Positions 22,577-33,051 of a DNA stretch of 64,000 nt are shown here, piece after piece (position 1 is the first letter of the stretch; the number at the start of each line of letters is the position of its first letter). The notes beneath the pieces are model-generated. The model saw nothing but the letters and a program-made list of their open reading frames with translations, was not told the DNA's origin and did not search any database. The stretch comes from Ceratothoa steindachneri (taxonomy: Eukaryota; Arthropoda; Malacostraca; Isopoda; Cymothoidae). Where the stretch lies: assembly GCA_963969495.1 (NCBI GenBank), contig OZ018331.1, positions 150,967,264-151,031,263 of the forward strand, given 5' to 3'. A program made the position numbers and the translations under genes.

Positions 22577-22877
22577 TGTAGTTGGGTATAAGTCTTTCCT
22601 GAATGCAAATTTTGTTGAAGACCATTGTGTATTTCGCCTTGATTAATTTCCTTTGGCAACTTTCTCTTCTTCTAACTATCTTTTTTATTCCATCTTGTAT
22701 TAGGTTGAATAAGTTCTTACGTTGTTTTTTTTAATGTGTTGATTTAAGTTTTGTTGACGTGATTTGTGCACATATTAAGAAAAAATAATAAATAATGAGA
22801 GCAAAATTTTGCAAAGGTTAGGCTGCGTCTCTTAACAGCGTAGACTATTATGCTTTTGCTTAGGCTACGTCTTTAAA

Positions 22878-24086
22878 TTGAGTAATAAGTCATTGCGGTT
22901 TATTTAAAAGATGTGTTAATTTAATTTTTGTTCTGTACCCTCAAAATGGAATGTCAAGTTGAAAGAAAGGCGCATTTTCGACACTTCTTATTCATTTTCA
23001 ATCGAAACGGGAACAATGCAAACGCAGCCAAAGCTCGTCGCGATATTTGTGCTGTGTACGTAAAAAATGCTTTATCAGAAAGGACAGCTCAATAGTGGTT
23101 TTCACGTTTCAAAAACGGTAATTTCAATCTTAATGACGAAGAACGTTCTGGTTGCCCCATTAAGTTGGATGCAGATCGATTGAACGACCTTCTTCATGAA
23201 AATCCTCGTCAATCGACTAGAGAATTGGCTGTACAATTGGCGTATGATAAGAAAACTGTAGTGAATCACCTTCATTCGATGGGGAAAGTTAAAAAACTCG
23301 GTGCATGGGTTCCGCACGCTTTGAGCGAAAGCAACAAACTTCAACGCTCCACGATTGCCGCAGGTTTGCTTGCTCGTCGCATGGCTACTCATGGATATAA
23401 GGACAGATTTATTCACCGCATCATCACTGGCGACGAAAAGTGGTGTGTGTATGTCAACATGAACCATCGAAAACAATGGCTTAGCCCCAATAAAAAACCA
23501 CTTCCGCGATTAAAGCAAGGACTTCATCCACGAAAGACGATGATGTGTGTGTGGTGGGATTGTGAAGTTATCATTCTTTATGAGCTCCTTGCGAACAACG
23601 TGATTGTCAATGCAGAATACGTTCAACAAATGTATCGACTCGCCGAAGCTATTCGTGAAAGGCGACCTCATCGAAGTTATGGAGTCCTTCTGCAACATGA
23701 CAATGCTCGTCCTCACATTGCCAATATGACAAAAGACGTCATCCAAACGCTTAATTGGGAAATCTTGCCGCATCCTCCATATTCGCCAGACTTGGCGCCA
23801 TCGGATTTCCATCTGTTCCGATCGCTCTCCAACAATTTGCGCAGCGTTTCGTTCAATACTGATGTGGAATTAAGAACCTGGTTAGACGAATTCTTCGAGT
23901 CAAAATCCGGAGATTTTTATTGCAGAGGCATCGAAAAACTAGTTGAACGTTGGGAAGAAGTGTAAGTAACAACGGAGAATACATTATTAATTAAATTGCA
24001 TATTGTTATCAATTAAAAATGAAGTTTTTCTAAAATTGTTAATGGTAATGAATAATTTGATAAAACCGCAATAACTTATTACTCAA
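22878..24086 (+). mobile_element. Mariner element, nearly full length, 1.2 kb
   Basis: Inverted ends are present at 22878-22903 (TTGAGTAATAAGTCATTGCG) and 24061-24086, whose reverse complement differs at two of 26 positions. A single transposase frame fills the interior. Flanking TA dinucleotides are not preserved. It lies just downstream of the 3' side of the Penelope-like element. Confidence 0.9.
22946..23965 (+). pseudogene. Mariner transposase with one in-frame stop
   Basis: The frame runs from ATG 22946 to TAA 23965, 340 codons, close to the usual length of about 345 residues. The only break I see is TAG at 23093-23095, codon 50, just before WFSRFKNGNFNLNDEERSG, which ends the first HTH unit. 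Catalytic residues are visible: TGDEKWCVYVN for D1, QHDNARPHIA for D2 and YSPDLAPSDFHLF for D3, with 34 residues between D2 and D3. The WVPHALSE linker motif is present as in active mariners. The product would cut and paste the element at TA sites in the nucleus. The early stop probably inactivates this copy, although initiation downstream of it cannot be excluded. Confidence 0.92.
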
Positions 24087-24345
24087 CCCATGAGATGGTG
24101 GATCACTTGTCCTGTATTCATCTCTTTTAAATGAATGTATTTGGTAAAAAACAAACTAAATTGCTGAGCTATCGATTTTATTCGATCATCTGCGGAGTGT
24201 TTTGATATGTTATTGCCTCCTTTACCGATGTAATCAGTGGAGTGAGGATCTGACAGAATGAAAGAAAACGATTTTTAAGGGGTATTTAGTCCGCCTAGGT
24301 TGAACGTAACGTTAGAGGAAATGGACCACTCCGGTGAGTGGAATT

Positions 24346-25905
24346 TTAAAATAATTTTAATGTGCGATTCCAGCTTGTCGCTTTACTGTTGAGGGCCGGC
24401 TTATCTTCGTTTATTAATATAGCTTCTAATATGTTCAACCTAGCTTTATTAACCTCTTTTCTTTTAATAACGGTGTTATCAACAATCATATCTCTCGTTA
24501 GGTTAATATTATGAGCACTCTCCAAATGATTTTTAGGCCCTCCGCTTTGTAGATGCATAGTTAAATGTCTCGAAAATGTAGTAGTTGTCATGCCAATATA
24601 TTTTGAGTTGTTATAAAGCTTACAGTCTTTATCGGGGCAGATGAACTCATAAACTATGTTGGTTGACATGAGATTCGAGGAGTTTAGGCAGCTGTTGTTT
24701 TTCATCAGGAGATTGCTGGCTTTTGTTGTTTTATAATAAATGATGAGTTGAATTTTATCCATCTAATTTTCAACCTTGATGTTACGGTTAATAATCTCCT
24801 TGATGTTTTTTTTCATCTATTTTATAGGCCGTAGACTTTGATGTTGTTGACTTCTCCATGATTACTTTCAATTCTATCCGTATCTTTGCAATGATTATTT
24901 AAAAAATGATTTGAGTTATTTGTCAATCCCGGTGTTTGAGAAACCGTTATTCACGAGTGTTTGTTTTACTCTTGCAATCTCTTGGTGGAAAACCTCCCAC
25001 GTAGAACAACATTTATATGCTCGGAGGATGTATGAGCCGATTACGCTTATTTTGTACCTTTCAGTGCATTCACTCTCCGCATTGAGGCATCTTCCCATGT
25101 CCGCACTTCTTCTATGTACTTTAGTGACGTAGCTACCATTGATGTATTGAACCTCAACCTCCAAGAAAGTTAGTTTATTGCCCGCGCTCAATTCATAAGT
25201 GAATTTTAACACAGAGTTCTCCTTAAATTGCTGCTTGATGTTTATCAGATGTTCTTCGTTTTGAGCGTTGATGTAGAGGTCGTCTACGTATCGGCAATAT
25301 GTGTGTGGCTTATTTTCACTGTTATCCAATAAGCTCTCTTTAAGTTGACCCATATAGTAGTTGGCGAAGGTCGGCCCCGAGGGTGACCCCATAGCCACTC
25401 CATCCACTTGCGTGTATAGATTACCGTCCGGTGTCCTGAACGGCGCCTCTGATGTGCATGAACGAAACATGTTCATTAAGATGTTTGGGTCAAGATTTGG
25501 AGGCGACATTGTAGGATGGTGGTACACGTTTTTTATAATGATGTCGATGGTCTGAGCGATGGGCACGTTCGTAAACAGGCTTTCCACATCAAGGGATGAT
25601 ATTAGTCCTGACGGTCTTGTAGAGTGGATTATATCGATAAATTCTTCCGTAGACTTTATGCTATATTTCGAAGGGATGTACGGTTTTATTACTTCATCTA
25701 GATTTTCGCTAAAGGCTACGTTGGTGTCGTGACTTGAGAGATGATAGGCCTTAATGGGTTGTTCGGCTTATGAATTTTTACATTTCCATAGAGATATCCT
25801 GGTGTGTGATCGCCGATGATCTTTTCGAAATGAAGTCCTCCAATGAGTGTATTAGCTTTAGTTATTTGTCCATTTATTTTATTTTCTACGTTTTCTGTTG
25901 GATCT
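24346..25905 (-). pseudogene. Penelope-like element: reverse transcriptase plus GIY-YIG endonuclease, 5' truncated
   Basis: Reading the minus strand, weak homology begins near 25905 (ENKINGQITKANTLIGGLHF, then YLYGNVKIHKPNNPLRPIIS) in frames separated by shifts near 25766 and 25600. An uninterrupted stretch 25587-24916 holds the RT core: SLFTNVPIAQTIDIII, VDGVAMGSPSGPTFANYYMG and the catalytic YVDD in CRYVDDLYINA. After another shift and stops, 24762-24346 encodes a linker and a GIY-YIG nuclease (YEFICPDKDC, then KYIGMTTTTFSRHLTMH). This RT plus GIY-YIG order is diagnostic of endonuclease-bearing Penelope-like elements. The N-terminal part is missing. Confidence 0.9.
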
Positions 25906-25957
25906 TTTTTCCAACAGAAGTCTTAAAAAGTATCCAATTTTTGTGATCTGTGGCCCC

Positions 25958-26084
25958 AGAGATTGAAAGATCAAAGGATAAAAGGGTGCAAGGAGAGAAA
26001 GAAGCAATGGATATCTGTTGACCTCAGATATCCATTGCTTCTTTCTCTCCTTGCACCCTTTTATCCTTTGATCTTTCAATCTCT
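25958..26084. repeat. Perfect 60-bp palindrome with 7-nt loop
   Basis: 25958-26017 and 26025-26084 are exact reverse complements, 60 of 60 bases, separated by TTGACCT. It lies about 50 bp beyond the last recognisable Penelope-like coding sequence on that element's 5' side. No other copy was seen in the window. Confidence 0.97.
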
Positions 26085-26375
26085 TTCTAACTGTTCTGGG
26101 TGATATTTTTAACTTGAAGCTTCATTGAAGTTCAGAAGATGTATTTCTATCATTCTCTATTGAAGCCCGAATAATAAATGTTTCTCTATGTGCTGTAAGA
26201 TGTTTTATGGCACTTATCTTCCATTATACAAAGCTCTTGGTCTCTCGATATCTTTTTGTAGTGGTCTAGACATATCTTGAATATTTTGTAGCAATTTCTA
26301 CTTCTGATAACCCCCGGCTATGGAGAAGTTGGCTTTGTGCTCTCTGTGTTTCTGTAAGTTCTTTAGTTTTTATCA

Positions 26376-26800
26376 TATCATCATCATCACTAATTCTATA
26401 ATTTAAGAAGAGGATTTCTTTGAGTATTTGAATAATAATTTCATCTTAGTTGGTTATGACTTATGTTTTTTTATCCAAGGTATTTATAATAATTCTTTTA
26501 TAGTATAAATATAAACAAAATGGTGAAGTTCACAAATAAATATAAGTATCGAAATTTTGTGAATTTTTAAAACCCAAAGAGTTACAAATGGTGAAGTTCA
26601 GAAAATTTATTTTTATATATCTTCTTCTTCTATAACTATATTTTAGCAACGTGATATTTGAAAGGGAGGAAATTTAGCTTAGAGTTCCTTTTTAAAATTA
26701 TTATAATTGGCGAAGTTCAGAAAATTTCTAAAAATTTAACCATGGCTGCTTTTTTTAGATTTTAAATTTTAATCTTAGTAGTGCAACCATTGCCTGGTTA
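26376..26800. mobile_element. Solo arm of the foldback family
   Basis: Matches one arm of the inverted structure at 3919-4870: it starts CATCATCATCACTAATTCTA and ends near AACCATGGCTGCTTTTTT and CTTAGTAG. Motifs AATGGTGAAGTTCAG and TTGGCGAAGTTCAG recur within. It retains the segment TTTTTAAAACCCAAAGAG that the left arm of the first copy lacks. Confidence 0.8.
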
Positions 26801-27161
26801 ATTAATTATTTAGAACGATATTGAATAGACAATAGTTATAAATTTAAGCTGAAAATAAGAATTATTGGTGAAATTCTAATTTTAGCAAACACCAATTTAT
26901 GTATTAATTACACCATATAGTAAAATATTAAGTAATTCAAACATATTCTCAAAATAAACATTATTATCATACATATAAATAATATGATAATTTTTAATAA
27001 GTTTGATTGAATATGTTAATTATTTAAATCTATGATGGGTGCTTTATACTTTTGGCCAAGGATGTATGTATATATTGGTCTCTGGCCATGTTCTGTTCTT
27101 TAAACACTTTGCAAACAGCGAGAATGGCAGAAACTATGTCAATGAGGAAGTGAGACTGAAC
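26801..27161. other. No gene seen; AT-rich
   Basis: AT-rich DNA ending in GACTGAAC (27154-27161), the left target duplication of the next element. Confidence 0.5.
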
Positions 27162-27430
27162 CAGGGGCGTATTTAGGTATGGGCAGTGGCCCCTGGGCGC
27201 CATGGATTGCCAGGTGGAGAAAGCGAGCACCCAGCACATATATGTACAATTGCACATGTATTTAGTTTTAAATGTTAGAATCATACACTCAATAAACAAG
27301 TTGGTTTGTACATAACTGTTAGAATGTTTATTTAGAATTTTTTAGTTCTATATGTAGGCGGTTCTCATTCCGAAGGGGTGTGTGAAGGGGAGTTTTGCCC
27401 AGGGCACCATATAAGCTACAACCTCTCCTG
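27162..27430. mobile_element. hAT-type MITE with perfect 8-bp target duplication, 269 bp
   Basis: It starts CAGGGGCGTATTTAGG and ends ACAACCTCTCCTG. The ends are imperfectly inverted (CAGGGGCG against CAGGAGAGG, then CCCCTGGGCGCC against GTGCCCTGGGC). Both sides carry the identical 8-mer GACTGAAC (27154-27161 and 27431-27438). There is no coding capacity. It is distinct from the elements at 9103 and 14945. Confidence 0.85.
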
Positions 27431-29794
27431 GACTGAACCAAACAGGGAAGGGGCATCCAGAGGAGATCTGTAAAGCAAGAAGAGGAATTATGTCTTCAAA
27501 GAATTGAGATCTTGGCCGTGGCTCCAAATTGCGGATGGCAAATGTATTCCTTAGCAGATGAAAGATGACTATCTACTGTGGATGGCAGATTTAATCCACC
27601 ACACTCGTCTTCTCTGGTTGACAACTGTTCCCCGTACCTCTTCGGTTGTTTTGTGGTTGATGTTGAAGATGGCCCTCAATTTGCCCCGTACCGCACGGGC
27701 ATCATGCCTGTTTTCCACGGATCACCAACAACTCTTATAATCTCGATGGGGTATTTGCATGAGGGGGGTGATTATCACGCCCCTAATCTTTCCTTTTCAG
27801 GGCGGAGAGATTCTTTTGAGAATATGGCGAAACGTTGACGCCGATATTCCTACCAAGAACTAAGCCTTAGTGGTTAGCACCATTGTGTTGTCACCATATC
27901 TCTATTTCCAAAGGTTTTCACAGAATTTGGGGTACTGCGGTCATCTTTCTGGGGTACGACTCGCGTCACATTTGAAATGCCGATGTCCACTGATGTTTCC
28001 AAGTTGAAGTGTATGTTGGAAACGGGGCTGCTGGATGTGTTTTTTTATCGTCTCCCCCAAGTTTGAAAAAAGGTGGGGTTCTTAGAGACCCGGTGTCGGT
28101 CTTCACGGTCAAGATGTTTGCGGTATACCACCTCCTAAGTGTCTCTGTGACCTAGAAAACTCCCCCTGTCCCCCTCCTCGTCCGTGGCATTCGTGATGTC
28201 ACGTCTACATATCGGCCTGGGAGTAAATGAGCACTTTGATGAAGTTACCCGGCTTCCTGTGCACCACCCTGTTCCATCTTGGATTCTCCTCCACACTGAA
28301 TGTGAAGGTGAGGGCAACCCTTTGTGCCCCGGAGCAAACATTGGAGATGGCCTCCGAAGAATATGAACCCTCTTGCTCCCTTCTAGACACTTGGTGATGT
28401 TTCTTTTCTCGGTCAAGCGACGGTGTCATAGAGTTCTTAAGGGGGAGAGGGGGCTTCTCCATAGTCTTTGATTTTTCAAATTGTTGACCTCCCGCTTGGG
28501 TCCCTTGAGGAGGGCGGGTCCACCTGAGCCTCTGTTATCGCCCCTCTCCGCTGTTCTGTTTTGGTCTTGTTGATATTTAATGTTTATTTGCTATGCTTTT
28601 AAATTACGCCTCTTTTTTTCATTTATCGGCGGCTGTACCCGCGTCGATGGCGGCCAGAAAAGTACTCTTAAAACCTTTTTTTCTTTTATATGTCGGAACC
28701 CCTCTACCATAAAAACATTCAATTTACCATGGTTTACCCCTGCATTGGTTCTTGCTCCTCGGGCGCACCGCTTTAATCACTCTGGCACAGCTCCACAAAA
28801 ATGCACGTTTGAGAGGGTTTCGATCTCAGTCGGAAAGCGATTGATTGCATAGGTTCGAATTCCCCACCATTCCATTCTTTATGGCAGATGAAACGTGGGT
28901 GTAAAGGGTGGCGCCATTACTGCGCACACTGCACTCCACCTAAAAGCTCCAATGTACAGGTACGTCCATTACCAATGGTTCACTCTACCTTACGTGGGCA
29001 AGGGTTCTTTTTCCCCCTCCCCACACTCTCTCTCTCTCTCTTCAGTCTTGACCAACTTCTTTCTAGATCTATTTGAAAGTGAATTTCTCTGAGATTCCCT
29101 CGTTCCAGGTACTAATTGGTTCTGATATGTAGAGAACACCTTTGTGGGGGTAATAACAACCTTAATTCGCTCTGATGTACATTTTAATTTAATGTCATGG
29201 ATAAACGGCTAAAAGCAAAATGCCATCATATTTCTTTTAACCTAAGTATGTATATGGCCTCATTGAGATATCGAATAACGTACAGCGCTGGCTAAAAAAG
29301 AAACATGAGAGAGCCACCAATGAAGTGAAAAATAATAATTAAATGCTAGATGCATGCTACAATCGATGGCATGAAGGAAAGTGATAACCAACGATGGTAA
29401 AAAAGAGAAAAATAGCCAGTCAGGGCAGTGAACATTTTAATAGCAAAGGAAGGCCCAGAAAAAACAATAACTAATGAGGCTATATAACATAATATTAGTG
29501 ATAACATGAAAAATACATGGTAAATTGCTTCCTCAAACTGTGTACAATGATTCGAAGACTTCACCGTACGTTATGTGGGTGACGGAGCAACGGAAAATAA
29601 AAATAAAAGGGTTCAATTTAAGCTGTCAGATTGATTCTGATGTAGATTTCAATGTTATTGTTGTGATGCACTGTATACTAGGAATTTTTTGTAGGGTTCC
29701 CTGTGAGTTTTGTCTCTGTGGGAATGTATATGTTATTCCATGTATACAGGTTTCATATTGCGAATGCGTGCATGGATCTCTCCTTTGTTACCCT
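27431..29794. other. No gene seen
   Basis: About 2.3 kb with open stretches of 60-107 codons on both strands, for example 27578-27838 plus and 28205-28462 minus. None shows a domain I recognise. A weak tRNA-like segment is listed separately. Confidence 0.4.
28815..28875 (+). other. Possible tRNA-derived (SINE head) remnant
   Basis: GATCTCAGTCGGAAAGCG resembles a pol III A box and GGTTCGAATTCC resembles a B box with one extra base. The spacing (about 35 bases) is too short for a normal tRNA and no anticodon arm is formed. A decayed tRNA-headed SINE is the best guess; chance similarity is possible. Confidence 0.3.
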
Positions 29795-30760
29795 GGAGTG
29801 TGTAGGCATGTTTGCGTCTTTGTAGGGAGAAGAGAAAGTAGGGCGTAGTTTAGATTTCTGACAGTGTAAACCATTTCTAACCCATTCACGTAGTTTTTCC
29901 TCATCGCTTTCCAAATAAACCTGTCTGAGAGAGAGTTTGGGGTAATTGGGATAATAGGCGAAGCCGAGTTTGCGGAAATCAGAGGTGAGCTAAAGCGAAC
30001 CAAGCTTTAGAAAGATAACGAGTAAGAAAGTAATTTGACGAAGGTAGAGTAAATTTATGAAACTTAAGCGAAGTAGAACGATCCTCTTACATTGAAATCA
30101 AGTGCAAATCGCTCAATTGAGATTTGGTTAGGGTCTCATAATTAATGATAGTGAATGAAAGAATGGTTGAATTGATAGATTTGCTTTAAGGGATTAGAAT
30201 GTCATTTTGTGTTGTTGATGTAGATGCATTGCGTTGTATGTATTGCTTGCTATAATCTTTTATTGGTTCCCAGGAGAAAGCCTTACTAGGGTTTACTCGT
30301 CCGGCTTTGTGTCGATTATTATTAGTATAAAAACTAATGAGCTCAAATGCACGAGCTTCCTTTGGAGAGTACCTGGTCGTGGGAAACTTGGCTGCTCCAA
30401 GGATATTCGCTTTGCAATCTGTGAGGACGAATAAGATTGAGCCTTCGAGCAAATGTTTGATTGCAATAGTTATAGCGGTTAATTCTTGAAATGTGGAATA
30501 TTTTAATTATGGTCCTTTAAAGACCCTAGCAAAAAAATCCTAATGTCCTGTAAAGACCCTAGCAAAAAAATCCTAATGTCTCCCATTCTCCCTCAGAAAA
30601 TTGTTGTTGAACTCCGCCAACCTTCGTGTCAGATACATTAAGTCGAAGCGGGCTTTTTGTTTTTTGGATGAACTCATAGAGTGGGTTTACTATGTCGTAT
30701 TCTATTGCATTTGAAGCGTATTTTGCTTCATCATCCCATTACAATATGGAATCTGGGCTA
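29795..30760 (-). pseudogene. Decayed Gypsy-like pol: RNase H and integrase N-terminus
   Basis: On the minus strand, about 30500-30186 reads ELTAITIAIKHLLEGS, then FVLTDCKANI, and later HKAGRVNPSKAFSWEPIKDY, matching the C-terminal half of a Gypsy RNase H (the ExxAIxxAI helix, the TD loop, and the degraded ADALSR tail). A preceding scrap reads NVSDTKVGG, the first aspartate block. Further downstream, 29960-29790, DRFIWKAMRKNYVNG corresponds to the integrase zinc region (RFIWPxMxKDV). Stops and shifts interrupt everything. A 35-bp direct duplication interrupts the RNase H at about 30512-30582. It is unrelated in detail to the better Gypsy at 48-54 kb. Confidence 0.6.
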
Positions 30761-31319
30761 CGTTTGTTCGTGTTTTTAACAATCTCAGAGAAATGAAAGT
30801 AGTGGAGTTTATACGTTATTCTTTACTACACAATAAGTTGGGCAATAAAAACCGAGGCCGATCAGTAACGGACGGACTTTTTGTAATAGCATGTGGGGAT
30901 GATAAGAGGAAGGAACACTAGGCGCACTTTTATCACTATTGCATTTGTTATTGGGCTTGTAAAAGTCTCTATATGTGTTAAGGAGCTGATTTACTGGGAG
31001 CGATATGAAAAGGATAGCGAAGGAAGAATTGCTTTTTTTTAATAGCCCGTAGGAATAGATTGGTGGGGTCACCTAGTAAACCCTCTCCCTCTCTGAGGCC
31101 TTTTCTTTCTTCGGGAGCTAATCCCAGAGATGCTCTGGCCTTCTCTTTATGAGGGAGTTCAGCCCTGGGGCCCTTAAGGGTCCCCTGGTGCTGGCTGCGA
31201 ACTAGACTTTTAATATACCCCTCTCCCTCCCTCTATTACTTTCTTTTACTGCCTTTTATTTCCCCCTCTTCCTTCTCCTATCTAGTGGCCGTGACGGTTA
31301 CCTGACATCTGCTTGTTTT
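30761..31319. other. No gene seen; possible 5' part of LINE copy C
   Basis: C/T-rich DNA with GGGCCCTTAAGGGTCCC-type palindromic words near 31156-31182. The true 5' end of the following LINE is not identifiable. Confidence 0.35.
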
Positions 31320-31639
31320 TTGTTCTTTCATGAAGGGCGGAGGAGGCTGGGCATCTCCACCGCCTTCGTCTGCCGATGCCCAAGTAGAAACCAATCATTG
31401 GCTCCTTTTCTCCGCGCGTAGGAGAACGAGGGCATCCTCTTCGGTCTATAAAGATGGTGTGGTGGATCCTTATCAAGTCTCCAAGAGGCCATACCGGACG
31501 CAACCGAATCGAGAGTTGCAATAGCGCCGGGCACTGGTAGGCCTCCGTGGTGGGGAGTCTCGAGGGAGAATGTGAAGTTATTTCTATTTGCAGTGGTCAG
31601 TCATAAACCTAAAACTCCCCTTCTCGTAAGGGTTCTCGT

Positions 31640-33040
31640 GCCAAACGTTCTTCAGCTCCCCTTTCAGCCTCCCCTCGCTCGTTAATTCCCCCTGCTAACG
31701 AAGTGGACCCAGATTTAGACTATCTGCGCTTTCTGGTCATGAGTTCGTCTTCTCACACTTGCAAAAGTGGATGTATTTGATGTTAATGAACCATTCGAGT
31801 CCCGCTGTGGTGAACCCCGCCGGATGTGGTCAAGAGGTAGAGGTGATATAGTAGTCGAGGTGTCATCTCACTCTCAACATAATCTTGTGCGAAATCTGTC
31901 TTCGTTAGCCGACGTTCCCGTAACCGTTTCGCCCCATCCACTGCTGAATTCTGTCAAAGATGTCGTCCCTTCAAACGAATTTAGGGACTAAGACCTCACC
32001 CGTCTGCAGAGCAAGCTTAGTGTCGAAAAATGTAGGCTCTACTAGAGTCACAACTGCCACATTGGATTTAACGTTCGAACGTCAGGAACTGTCGCAGTAG
32101 TCAAAAGCTGGGTACCTTCGTGTCCCAGTAAGCCACTACATCGAACTACCCCGACGGTGCTTCAATTGTAATCAATTTGGTCGTGCCTGTCAGCACTCCC
32201 GTTCCTGCGTGAATTACAGTTCTGATTACCATGGCCTTGACTGCACCAAAACGCCGTGCTGTGCCAACTGTGGTGGTGCCCACAGTGCGGCGTCGAAGAT
32301 ATGCCCAATATTATTTTATATGAAAAATAGGTGCAAGTTTCTGCGTCTGGAAGAGAGAGAGAGAGACTCGCCAACGTCCTCGAGTACAAACCTCAACTCT
32401 TGACCGTCTACTCGCAGACGTTTCGCGTGACGCTGGACGAAACCGACCATCACGTTCAAGTTCCGACACGCCTGAAGCATCTCATTGCCCATCTACCATT
32501 AGTGTTAGAAGCATTCACGATATACCGTCGAAGCATCGATCTCACACCAAGATACTTAATGTTAGCGCCCTCTTCCATATCGACCAGTGAAGGTTGTTTT
32601 ACCCGACCCCGTGGTAAGAAGTTCAGCCAGTTCCTTGTAGTTTGTCCAGATCGTCTGCCTCACCCACTCAACCTCTTACTCATGATCCGATGGAAGCAGA
32701 TGATATTCCAACATCACCAGCCGCGGTTGTTGGATCAACTCCTCAGACATCGAAAGCGCCATTGGCCCATCAATCCGGATCTACCGTCCAAAAATCTCTT
32801 CTCGATCTCCCGTTTCCGCCTGGCTATGCGCCCCGAATACAGGCACGGGCCTCGGCCGGCTCCTCGAAAACATTAGACATATCCTCTGTCACTGCTCCTT
32901 TCAGGATCTCTTTCCCTGCAATAGCAGGCCCTTCGACTTCTGCACCTCCTCCCACAAACTCTTTGGGACGCACTTCAAACTTAACATCAGCAACTAAGGA
33001 GAAAAAGATCACTACTGCGGTATTTAACTGTCCCACATAA
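31640..33040 (+). pseudogene. LINE ORF1 (RNA-binding gag-like) relic
   Basis: Pieces in different frames include 31767-31991 and a later stretch with HYIELPRRCFNCNQFGRACQ and CCANCGGAHSAASKIC (about 32139-32310). The latter resembles paired CCHC-type zinc knuckles preceded by the (P)RRC lead typical of I-clade ORF1. A frameshift before and several stops break the gene. The segment 32640-33040 is proline/serine-rich and open, as in ORF1 linkers. The product would coat element RNA. Confidence 0.65.
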
Positions 33041-33051
33041 TACCCTCCATT

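Noticed and set aside
22299..22646. Open frames rich in Tyr-Ile on both strands
   Set aside because: Translation of the (TA)n tract. The same applies at 59549-60085 and 60832-61053.
24690..24730. Hammerhead ribozyme core (CTGATGA) in the Penelope-like element
   Set aside because: The word occurs within codons of the GIY-YIG region and the required GAAA and flanking helices are not found.
27578..28462. Possible LINE ORF1 or host exons
   Set aside because: Open stretches on both strands show no zinc knuckle, RT or other motif, and splice sites are not convincing.
28815..28875. Functional tRNA gene
   Set aside because: Box spacing is too short and no cloverleaf with anticodon arm can be drawn; kept only as a low-confidence SINE-like remnant.
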